Shown: one piece after another, positions 1 to 5,249 of the stretch | How positions within the stretch are numbered: position 1 is the first letter of the stretch | Layout of the letters: each line of letters opens with the position of its first letter | Assembly (NCBI GenBank): GCA_021205375.1 | Contig: JAJPXR010000215.1 | Span: forward strand, 1-7,733 | Length of the DNA stretch: 7,733 bases | Direction: 5' to 3' | Origin: Clostridiales bacterium | GTDB taxonomy: Bacteria; Bacillota; Clostridia; Oscillospirales; Oscillospiraceae | The notes under the pieces: generated by a model | What the model was told of the DNA's origin: nothing | The model's database searches: none | What the model saw: only the letters and a program-made list of their open reading frames with translations | Translations under genes and position numbers: made by a program

Positions 1-806
1 GACCCATCGGCGTGTTCGACTCCGGCATGGGCGGGCTGACCACCGTCCGCGCCCTGGCCAAGCAGATGCCAGCGGAGGACATCGTCTATTTTGGCGACAC
101 GGGGCGGGTGCCCTATGGAGGCCGCTCCCAGGAGACCATTGTGCGGTACGCCCGGCAGGACGTGGCGTTCCTGCGGACCTTTGACTTGAAGGCGGTGGTC
201 ATCGCCTGCGGCACCGTCTCCAGCGCGGCGCTGGGGGTGATTTCCGCCGAGCAGGACATCCCCATCTTTGGCGTGGTGGGACCCACCGCGCTCCGGGCGG
301 CCCAGGTCACCCGCAACAACAAAATCGGCCTCGTCGCCACCGCCGCCACCGTCCGCACCGGGGCCTATGAGCGCATCATGCGCCACGCCAACCCCATGGC
401 GGAGATCACCTCCCTGGCTTGTCCCCTGTTTGTGCCGCTGGTGGAAAACGGGCGCACCCAGCCGGGGGACATCCTCATCGAGACGGTGGTGCGGGAGTAC
501 CTGACCCCCCTGAAGGAAAAGGGCATCGACACCCTGGTGCTGGGGTGTACCCATTATCCCCTGCTGAAAGACGTCATCGGCAACTTTATGGGGCCGGAGG
601 TGACGCTGCTGGATTCCGGCGCGGAGGTGGTCCGCCAGGTGGCCGAACGGCTCAGCGCCAGCGGCCAGGAGGCCGACCCGGAGCGGGAGGGCCGCTGCCG
701 CTGGTACGTCAGCGACTCCACCGAGGGGTTCCAGAACCTGGCTTCCCTGTTCCTGGGCAGGCCGGTGACAGAGCCCGTGGAGCAGATCAGCATCGAGGAC
801 TATTGA
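1..806 (+). CDS. murI: Glutamate racemase, 5' end cut by window
   Basis: Glutamate racemase interconverts L- and D-glutamate in the cytoplasm and supplies D-Glu for the peptidoglycan stem peptide. The reading frame is open from base 3 (Pro-Ile-Gly-Val-Phe-Asp-Ser-Gly), which is the usual MurI N-terminus, so only a few residues and the start codon are missing. Seen: FDSGMGGLT (catalytic Asp region), YFGDTGRVPYGGRS, the first catalytic Cys in VIACGTVSS (codon 207-209), and the second catalytic Cys in LGCTHYPLL (codon 546-548). Both Cys are present, so the enzyme is probably active. The first Cys motif reads CGT where the family usually has CNT, so the substrate-contacting Asn is replaced by Gly. 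About 265 residues are visible, matching the family length. It ends TGA at 804-806, and about 230 nt separate it from the next gene. Confidence 0.95.
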   Translation, partial: PIGVFDSGMGGLTTVRALAKQMPAEDIVYFGDTGRVPYGGRSQETIVRYARQDVAFLRTFDLKAVVIACGTVSSAALGVISAEQDIPIFGVVGPTALRAAQVTRNNKIGLVATAATVRTGAYERIMRHANPMAEITSLACPLFVPLVENGRTQPGDILIETVVREYLTPLKEKGIDTLVLGCTHYPLLKDVIGNFMGPEVTLLDSGAEVVRQVAERLSASGQEADPEREGRCRWYVSDSTEGFQNLASLFLGRPVTEPVEQISIEDY

Positions 807-852
807 GGAATATGGTTATCCCTTTGAATCAGCCTTATCAGTAATTCCGGCG

Positions 853-969
853 AGAAACCCCTTCACCATGCTAACGCATGGTCCCCCTCCCCTTTCAGGG
901 CAGGGAGCGCAGCGGAAGTGCCGCTTGACGGCGGAGGCAAGAGGGGTGGTCAGTTGCGGAGGGGTTTCT
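853..969. repeat. 117-bp palindromic MITE/REP-like element (copy A)
   Basis: The element is bounded by perfect 10-bp terminal inverted repeats, AGAAACCCCT at 853-862 and AGGGGTTTCT at 960-969. Inside lie a perfect 7-bp hairpin (865-871 with 876-882, loop TAAC), an imperfect hairpin around CCTTTCAGGG, and a 5-bp hairpin AGCGG/CCGCT (911-925). No coding potential is evident. Read on the minus strand, its left half matches copy B at 4951-5003, sharing the 15-mer CCCTGAAAGGGGAGG. It fills the murI-DUF1934 spacer. Whether it moves, or acts as a terminator or mRNA processing site, cannot be told from the sequence. Confidence 0.7.
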
Positions 970-1003
970 GGTGAATGACTGGGCAAAAGGGCAACCAATC
1001 ATC

Positions 1004-1019
1004 GTTATTCGGGAATAAC
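1004..1019. other. Inverted repeat just upstream of DUF1934 RBS
   Basis: GTTATTC-GG-GAATAAC is a perfect inverted repeat with 7-bp arms and a 2-bp centre. It ends 18 nt before the ATG at 1038 and directly abuts the GGAAAGGG ribosome binding site. It could be a protein operator or a small mRNA hairpin (6-bp stem, CGGG loop). No convincing -35/-10 pair is visible beside it. Confidence 0.4.
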
Positions 1020-1037
1020 CGGAAAGGGCATCCATCT

Positions 1038-1484
1038 ATGACAGAGAAACAGACAAAAGACGTATTTATCTCCATTCTGGGCCTCCAGGACTACGAGGGT
1101 ACCGACGGGGACAGCGTGGAGCTGACCACCACCGGCAAGCTGACCCGGACGGAGCAGGGCTATCACCTGAGCTACCAGGAGAGCGCCCTGACCGGCATGG
1201 AGGGCACCGAGACCAACATTGAGATTTTCCCCCGCTCGGTGGTGCTGACCCGGACGGGCCAGGTCTGCTCGGAGATGGTCTTTGAGCAGGGGGTCCGGCA
1301 CCTCTCCCTCTACAACACCCCCTATGGCAGCCTGGAGGTGGGAGTGGCCGCCCGGAAGATCCACTCCACCATCGGCGACCGGGGCGGCGAGCTGGAGGTC
1401 AACTACTCCATCGACATCGACCACCGGCTGGCCGGGGAGAACTCCTTCTCCCTGAAGGTGCGGGAGGCCAAGGTGACCCAGTGA
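1038..1484 (+). CDS. DUF1934 (YwiB-like) beta-barrel protein
   Basis: The 148-residue product matches the DUF1934/YwiB family of small cytoplasmic beta-barrel proteins, whose biochemical role is not established. Seen: alternating beta-strand pattern throughout, YHLSYQESALTGMEGTETNI at residues 42-61, YGSLEVGVAARKI at 96-108 and a terminal GELEVNYSIDID strand at 117-128. There is no signal peptide or membrane segment. The ATG at 1038 was chosen because GGAAAGGG lies 9 nt upstream; an in-frame ATG at 975 would add a non-family N-terminus encoded next to the palindromic repeat. In Bacillus and many clostridia this gene stands directly before argS. Here the next gene is a shortened ArgRS-like protein that overlaps the stop codon by 4 nt (GTGA), indicating translational coupling. 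Confidence 0.9.
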   Translation: MTEKQTKDVFISILGLQDYEGTDGDSVELTTTGKLTRTEQGYHLSYQESALTGMEGTETNIEIFPRSVVLTRTGQVCSEMVFEQGVRHLSLYNTPYGSLEVGVAARKIHSTIGDRGGELEVNYSIDIDHRLAGENSFSLKVREAKVTQ

Positions 1485-2176
1485 ACCCGCTGCTGGCGGA
1501 AGCGCTCTGGCAGGCGGACGACCTGACCCGCGCCGCCCTGGGGGACGACTGCCCGGTGCGGAGCCGCCCATCAAAACGGGGGACCGTGGCCAACGCCGCG
1601 CCCCAGGCCCTGGGGCTGGAGGTCGCAGAGCTGGCCAAGCGCATGGACTTGGCGGGCAGTTGGTTCCAAAAGGTGGAGGCAGAAGGCGGTTATCTGAACT
1701 TTTTCCCCGCGTTGGCGTGGTACAATGCCGCCGTGGAGCAACTGCCCCCGGCGGGGCCGGAGGCGGCTTTGCCGACGCTGGACGTGGAGTTCCCCGCCGC
1801 CATTCACCCGGCGGACTGGGTATTCTGGCAGGCCCTCCGGGGCACAGACCCCGACCCGGCGCTGACAGCCCGGCAGGACGCCGCCAACCCCGGCTGGCTG
1901 GTGCGGTACACCGCCCAGCGGCTGGCCGACCTGGAGCCGCGGGCAAGTGCGGCGCTGGACTGGACGGCGGAGCGGCGGCAACTGCTGTGGACGCTGGCCC
2001 AGCTCCCCCAGGAGGGGAACAGGCGGCGCATGGCGGGGTATCTGTTGGTGCTGGCGAGGGAGATTTGGGACATCGGCCCACAGACCCTCCCGCTGGCGCT
2101 GAACCGGTACGGTCAGGCGGCGCTGCGCGCCGGGCTGCGGCAGATTTTGGCGGAGAACTGCCACAAAATGCAATAA
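1481..2176 (+). CDS. ArgRS-like DALR-domain protein lacking catalytic core
   Basis: The 231-residue product resembles arginyl-tRNA synthetase at both ends only. Residues about 30-88 look like the ArgRS N-terminal tRNA-elbow domain (RGTVANAAPQALG, then FQKVEAEGGYLNFFPALAW, compare the usual AGPGFINF). Residues about 112-226 look like the helix after KMSKS plus the DALR anticodon-binding domain (DPDPALTARQDAANPGWLVR at 123-142, AGYLLVLAREIW at 185-196, ALRAGLRQIL at 214-223). No HIGH or KMSKS signature and no Rossmann core is present, and only about 25 residues join the halves; full ArgRS is about 550 residues. It therefore should not charge tRNA. The frame is intact and it starts GTG, overlapping DUF1934 by 4 nt with AAGGTGA at 1470-1476. 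It could be a tRNA(Arg)-binding regulator or chaperone, or an old remnant kept by selection. The domain assignment is my reading of motifs; function is unknown. Confidence 0.75.
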   Translation: MNPLLAEALWQADDLTRAALGDDCPVRSRPSKRGTVANAAPQALGLEVAELAKRMDLAGSWFQKVEAEGGYLNFFPALAWYNAAVEQLPPAGPEAALPTLDVEFPAAIHPADWVFWQALRGTDPDPALTARQDAANPGWLVRYTAQRLADLEPRASAALDWTAERRQLLWTLAQLPQEGNRRRMAGYLLVLAREIWDIGPQTLPLALNRYGQAALRAGLRQILAENCHKMQ

Positions 2177-2186
2177 AAACGTTCCT

Positions 2187-2229
2187 TTTACAAAAAATTC
2201 ACTCAAAGCCCTACAAAATCCCTTATACT
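2187..2229 (+). promoter_or_regulatory. Putative promoter with Pho-box-like direct repeats
   Basis: A good -10 hexamer, TATACT, lies at 2224-2229, with no consensus -35 at 17 bp. Upstream are 11-bp-phased repeats: TTTACA (2187-2192), N5, TTCACT (2198-2203), N5, then a weaker CCCTAC (2209-2214). PhoP boxes of Bacillus are TTxAxA-type hexamers at 11-bp spacing and activate promoters with poor -35 elements. The layout fits an activator-dependent, perhaps autoregulated promoter for the two-component operon. The assignment is inferred from spacing and sequence resemblance. Confidence 0.45.
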
Positions 2230-2240
2230 GAAAGCAATAA

Positions 2241-2259
2241 GCGGCCTCTTTTGGGCCGC
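2241..2259 (+). other. Leader hairpin of two-component operon
   Basis: GCGGCC (2241-2246) pairs perfectly with GGCCGC (2254-2259) around a 7-nt loop, TCTTTTG. It would lie close to the transcript 5' end if the TATACT at 2224 is the -10. No T-tract follows, so it is not a terminator. It may simply stabilise the mRNA end. Confidence 0.4.
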
Positions 2260-2310
2260 CGCAAACACTCCTGAAACGCACCTGAACAAGGAGAGAGCGA
2301 GGTTATACCT

Positions 2311-2994
2311 ATGGCATTAAAAGTTTTGATCGTAGAGGACGACAGCAATATCGCCCAGCTTCTCCAGTTGTACCTGGAGAAGGAGGGCTTCGAGACCCAG
2401 GTGGCAGACGACGGCAGCAAAGGTCTGAACCTGTTCCACGAGAGCAACCCGGACCTGGTGCTGCTGGACATCATGCTGCCCGGCCTGGACGGATGGACCG
2501 TCTGCAAGAAAATCCGGGAGACCTCCAAGGTCCCCATCATCATGATGACCGCCAAGGGGGAGACTGTGGACAAGGTCAACGGCCTGGAGATGGGGGCGGA
2601 CGACTACATCGTCAAGCCCTTCGAGATGAAAGAGGTGCTGGCCCGCATCCATGCGGTGCTGCGCCGCTACGGGTCCAAGGAGACCGCCGAGAAGAAGCTG
2701 ACCTTCGACAAGCTGGTCATCAACATGGATTCGTATGAGCTGCTGGTGGACGGCAAGCGGGTGGACACGCCCCCCAAGGAGATGGAGCTGCTGTTCCACC
2801 TGGCGTCCTCCCCCAACCGGGTGTTTACCCGGAACCAACTGCTGGACGAAGTCTGGGGCTTCGACTACTTTGGCGACAGCCGCACCGTGGACGTCCACAT
2901 CAAGCGCCTGAGGGAGAAGCTGGAGGGCGTCTCTCCCAAGTGGGGCCTGAAAACCGTCTGGGGCGTGGGCTACAAGTTTGAGCTGGAGACCTGA
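2311..2994 (+). CDS. OmpR/PhoB-family response regulator
   Basis: This DNA-binding transcription factor is activated by phosphotransfer from a histidine kinase. The 227-residue protein has a full receiver domain at residues 1-120: acidic pair Asp10-Asp11 in IVEDD, phospho-acceptor Asp53 in LLDIMLPGLDGW, Thr80 in MMTAKGE, and Lys102 in DDYIVKPF. The C-terminal winged helix (about 130-225) shows LFHLASSPNRVFTRNQLL, VWGFDYFGDSRTVDVHIKRL and the terminal WGVGYKFE hairpin. The receiver is closest in style to PhoP/WalR-type regulators, but the target genes cannot be read from sequence. GAGG at 2299-2302 is the likely SD; a stronger AAGGAG at 2288 is 17 nt away, too far. The kinase gene follows after 13 nt, so both are cotranscribed. 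Confidence 0.95.
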   Translation: MALKVLIVEDDSNIAQLLQLYLEKEGFETQVADDGSKGLNLFHESNPDLVLLDIMLPGLDGWTVCKKIRETSKVPIIMMTAKGETVDKVNGLEMGADDYIVKPFEMKEVLARIHAVLRRYGSKETAEKKLTFDKLVINMDSYELLVDGKRVDTPPKEMELLFHLASSPNRVFTRNQLLDEVWGFDYFGDSRTVDVHIKRLREKLEGVSPKWGLKTVWGVGYKFELET

Positions 2995-3007
2995 CCGGAG
3001 GCGAACC

Positions 3008-4444
3008 ATGAATAAGCGGATCGGTTCCATTTATCAACAGCATTTCTTTTTAACGGCGGGGATGATCCTGCTGGCCTTTGCCATGCTGGGGGTCTCCTTT
3101 ATGGTGCTGACCTACCGCTATGCCATCCGGGAAAACAAGGATTCCATGTACAACAGCGCCACCTACATCTCCAACATCATCGGCATTTTCCTGGACGAGG
3201 GCATGGAGCTGGGTGACAAGCAGTTGACGGGAAACCTGGCCTATGTGACCTCGGTGCCGGATGTGGACGTGCTGATCTGTCTGCCCGACGGTCAGGTGGT
3301 CTACAGCTACGACGGCGACCAGAGCGGCGATGAGCTGAAGAACGACACTGTCAGCCAGAGCGTCCTGGAAGAGACCCTGGGAGGCGACAGCGGCTATCAG
3401 GGCATGAGCGACCTGGGGGTATATGACTCCTCCAAATTCGCGGTGGGCGCGCCTGTGGTGGTCCGGGACCAGTTGTCTGGGTTTGTGTTCGTCACCTCCA
3501 GCACGGAAAATTTGACCTCCCTGTGGCGAACCTTTGGCGTTGTGTTCAGCGTCACCGCGGTGGTGGTGCTGCTGTTCGCGTTCCTCTCCAGCTTTTTCAC
3601 CACCCGGCAGCAGGCCCGCCCTCTGCGAGAGATGACCGAGGTGGTCAACCGCTTCGGCATGGGCGAATATGACCAGCGGGTGCAGGATTACCACCGCAGG
3701 GATGAGATCGGCCAGCTCGCCACGGCCTTTAACACCATGGCGGACTCCATTGCCAGCGCCGAGGGGCGGCGGCAGGAGTTTGTAGCCAATATCTCCCACG
3801 AGCTAAAGACCCCCATGACCACCATCGCGGGGTTCAGCGACGGCATTTTGGACGGCACCATCCCCCCGGAGAAGCAGAAGGAGTGCCTCCAGGTCATCTC
3901 CGACGAGACCCGGCGGCTGAGCCGCCTGGTGCGGCGGATGCTGGACATGAGCCAGCTTTCCGCCAAGGAGCAGAGCGACCTCTGTCAGTCCCAGTTCAAC
4001 GGGGTGGAGACCTTCGCCCAGGTGCTCATCAGCCTGGAGCGGAAGATCACCAGCCGGGGGCTGGACGTAGACGTGAACTTCCCGGACCAGGATGTGATGG
4101 TGTGGGGCGACCCGGACTCCATCACGCAGGTATGCTACAACCTGATGGACAACGCCATCAAGTTCGCCACCCCCGGCACCGCCATCGGCGTGTCCATCGT
4201 TCCCAAGGGGAACAAGGCGTGGTTCTCCGTGCGCAACACCGGCGAGACCATCCCGCCGGAGGAGCTGAACATGATCTTTGACCGGTTCCACAAGAGCGAC
4301 CGCTCCCGCAGCCTGGACAAAGAGGGCGTGGGCCTGGGCCTTTATATCGTCAAGACGATTTTGAACAACCACAAGGAGACCATCACCGTCACCAGCGAGA
4401 ACGGGGTCACGGAGTTCCGGTTCTCCCTGACCCTGGCGGAGTGA
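3008..4444 (+). CDS. Membrane sensor histidine kinase (HAMP-HisKA-HATPase)
   Basis: The product is the partner kinase of the preceding regulator: it senses an outside signal, autophosphorylates and passes phosphate to Asp53. Of 478 residues, TM1 spans about 13-36, an extracytoplasmic PAS/Cache-like domain about 40-172, TM2 about 174-198, HAMP about 197-250 (DEIGQLATAFNTMADSI), and HisKA about 252-320 with His264 in FVANISHELKTP. The ATPase domain (about 360-478) has an N box with Asn378 and Asn382 (YNLMDNAIKF) and a G2 box GVGLGLYIVK (440-449). The G1/D box reads VRNTGETIP, with Asn410 where DxGxG kinases have Asp. The start at 3008 has GGAGG 6 nt upstream; an in-frame ATG at 2978 inside the regulator gene is unlikely. 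Topology and domains resemble PhoR/WalK-type kinases; the ligand is unknown. Confidence 0.95.
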   Translation: MNKRIGSIYQQHFFLTAGMILLAFAMLGVSFMVLTYRYAIRENKDSMYNSATYISNIIGIFLDEGMELGDKQLTGNLAYVTSVPDVDVLICLPDGQVVYSYDGDQSGDELKNDTVSQSVLEETLGGDSGYQGMSDLGVYDSSKFAVGAPVVVRDQLSGFVFVTSSTENLTSLWRTFGVVFSVTAVVVLLFAFLSSFFTTRQQARPLREMTEVVNRFGMGEYDQRVQDYHRRDEIGQLATAFNTMADSIASAEGRRQEFVANISHELKTPMTTIAGFSDGILDGTIPPEKQKECLQVISDETRRLSRLVRRMLDMSQLSAKEQSDLCQSQFNGVETFAQVLISLERKITSRGLDVDVNFPDQDVMVWGDPDSITQVCYNLMDNAIKFATPGTAIGVSIVPKGNKAWFSVRNTGETIPPEELNMIFDRFHKSDRSRSLDKEGVGLGLYIVKTILNNHKETITVTSENGVTEFRFSLTLAE

Positions 4445-4453
4445 GGTGTTACA

Positions 4454-4837
4454 ATGAGACCCTGCGTGCTGTTTTTCGGCGCAAAGGCGCTGGAAGGCCC
4501 CATGGTGCAAAGCACCCTGTCCCCGTTGGGGCTGGAGGTGTGCGTGCCGGAGCGGGCCAGGTACAGCCAGCCCATCGGCCTGCTGGCCGAAGGGGGGCCG
4601 CTGCCGCCGGTAAAACAGGGCGGCGGGCAGACCCTGGCCGCGCCGGTGTTGGTGTTTTGCGGCGTGCCGGAGGAGACGACAGACCGGGCGCTGGACGCCC
4701 TGCGGGGCGCGGGGCTGTGTACCGGCGCGCTGAAAGCCGTCCTGACCCCCGCCAATCAGTACTGGAACGCGCCCATGCTGGCGCGGGAGCTGGTGAAGGA
4801 ACACCGGAAGTTTGAACAGCGGGCGAAAAAGCGGTGA
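4454..4837 (+). CDS. DUF3783 domain protein
   Basis: A 127-residue, probably cytoplasmic protein of unknown function. The C-terminal half (about 63-118) fits DUF3783: a hydrophobic strand APVLVFCG, a helix, then LKAVLTPANQYW (93-104) and ARELVKEH (110-117). The N-terminal 60 residues hold a short beta-alpha unit (CVLFFGAKALEG) and a Gly/Pro-rich stretch. Overall it looks like a small two-lobed alpha/beta protein. GAGGTG overlaps the kinase stop codon and lies 5 nt before the ATG, so it is translated from the same mRNA as the two-component pair. It could be an accessory of that pair or merely carried along. A strong terminator follows 40 nt downstream, making this the last gene of the operon. 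Confidence 0.85.
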   Translation: MRPCVLFFGAKALEGPMVQSTLSPLGLEVCVPERARYSQPIGLLAEGGPLPPVKQGGGQTLAAPVLVFCGVPEETTDRALDALRGAGLCTGALKAVLTPANQYWNAPMLARELVKEHRKFEQRAKKR

Positions 4838-4876
4838 AAACGCCGTTTTCCGTCCGGACAAAAGCATATTTGCCTG

Positions 4877-4914
4877 AAAGCGGCTCTCTCCAAAGGGAGG
4901 GAGCTGCTTTTTTT
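4877..4914 (+). terminator. Intrinsic terminator of two-component operon
   Basis: A 15-bp stem pairs 4877-4891 with 4896-4910 (two G-T wobbles, AAAG loop), and its 3' arm runs into a T tract at 4908-4914. A classic Rho-independent terminator, 40 nt after the DUF3783 stop codon. Confidence 0.9.
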
Positions 4915-4950
4915 GAAAAAAATGCTGTTTTGCAAGCAATCGCCCCCTTG

Positions 4951-5003
4951 CCTCCCCTGAAAGGGGAGGAGGGCCGCCGCCTTTAGGCGGTGGCGGAGGG
5001 GTT
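4951..5003. repeat. Palindromic REP-like repeat (copy B)
   Basis: Two adjacent hairpins are seen: CCTCCCCT (4951-4958) with AGGGGAGG (4962-4969), triloop GAA; then 4973-4982 with 4985-4994, ten pairs including one G-T, closed by TT. GGAGGGGTT follows. The same order of blocks, with a different but still palindromic second hairpin, appears on the minus strand of copy A (853-900). Repeats of this GAAAGGGGAGG type are, to my knowledge, widespread in Oscillospiraceae intergenic regions. Confidence 0.7.
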
Positions 5004-5061
5004 CCCAGCACACAACAGACACAAGAGGCTACACAAAAGAAAAATTTTATTTTACCCTATT

Positions 5062-5085
5062 TACCTATTGACTTGGTGGGAATAT
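5062..5085. promoter_or_regulatory. Possible Rrf2/CymR-type operator
   Basis: TTACCTATTGAC next to TTGGTGGGAATA overlaps the -35 of the cysK promoter. It loosely resembles the TACC...GGAAT arrangement described for CymR, the Rrf2-family repressor of cysteine genes in Firmicutes. Symmetry is imperfect, so this is a low-confidence inference resting largely on position and on the downstream gene. Confidence 0.25.
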
Positions 5086-5096
5086 TGTGCTAAGAT
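5068..5096 (+). promoter_or_regulatory. Sigma-A promoter of cysK-metY
   Basis: TTGACT (5068-5073) and TAAGAT (5091-5096) are separated by exactly 17 bp, and TGC precedes the -10 (extended -10, TG at 5088-5089). Surrounding DNA is AT-rich relative to the genes. Transcription should start near 5103, giving a leader of about 147 nt before the cysK ATG. Confidence 0.85.
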
Positions 5097-5104
5097 ACCA
5101 TCAT

Positions 5105-5123
5105 CCGGTTCCCAGGGAGCCGG
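5105..5123 (+). other. 5' hairpin of cysK leader RNA
   Basis: CCGGTTCC (5105-5112) pairs with GGAGCCGG (5116-5123), 8 bp with one G-T wobble and a CAG loop. It would form at the very 5' end of the transcript. No T tract follows, so it is more likely a stabiliser or an antitermination-type element than a terminator. Confidence 0.5.
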
Positions 5124-5148
5124 GCTTCTACAGAAAGAAAGTGTTACA

Positions 5149-5187
5149 ATGAAGCGTTTTTCCTTTTTTCGATGTCGGGCTTGTTGA
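5149..5187 (+). CDS. Putative Cys-sensing leader peptide (MKRFSFFRCRAC)
   Basis: A 12-codon ORF lies in the leader between the promoter and cysK. It reads MKRFSFFRCRAC and stops at TGA 5185-5187. Two of the last four codons are Cys (TGT at 5173 and 5182), the final one directly before the stop. The ATG follows AGAAAGAAAGTG, which matches 10 of 12 bases of the extended 16S anti-SD complement, 5 nt upstream. Cys-rich uORFs before sulfur genes are known regulators in actinobacteria: ribosome stalling at Cys codons during cysteine shortage exposes the downstream RBS. By analogy this peptide would tune cysK translation. Supporting layout: the Phe-Ser-Phe codons (TTCCTTTT, 5160-5167) can pair with the cysK SD, and TCGGG inside the Cys region can pair with CCCGA at 5193-5197. 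Expression is not proven by sequence. Confidence 0.6.
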   Translation: MKRFSFFRCRAC

Positions 5188-5249
5188 CAGACCCCGAACG
5201 AAAGAAAGTTGAATATAATCGTGTTTTACCGCTGAAAGGAGCGTTTTCC

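Noticed and set aside
1005..2081. Minus-strand open frame of 358 codons opposite DUF1934 and the ArgRS-like gene
   Set aside because: Pro/Ala/Arg-rich shadow of GC-rich coding DNA with no family match, while the plus-strand frames show family motifs and translational coupling.
4446..4457. Shared 12-mer GTGTTACAATGA at the starts of the DUF3783 gene and the leader peptide
   Set aside because: The match spans only the RBS-start region and the flanks are unrelated; best explained as chance similarity of initiation sites.
5184..5219. Consensus TTGACA and TATAAT as a second cysK promoter
   Set aside because: Both hexamers are perfect, but the spacer is 24 bp, too long for sigma-A; TTGACA also overlaps the leader peptide stop codon.
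5172..5249. In-frame N-terminal extension of cysK from ATG 5172
   Set aside because: The strong AAAGGAG at 5235 and the CysK family N-terminus (IYHSVTDLVGNTPL) place the start at 5250; the extension has no good SD and overlaps the leader peptide.
5103..5249. T-box or SAM riboswitch in the cysK leader
   Set aside because: No T-box consensus (AGGGTGGNACCGCG), no S-box core and no terminator hairpin with T tract; the leader is also short for either.
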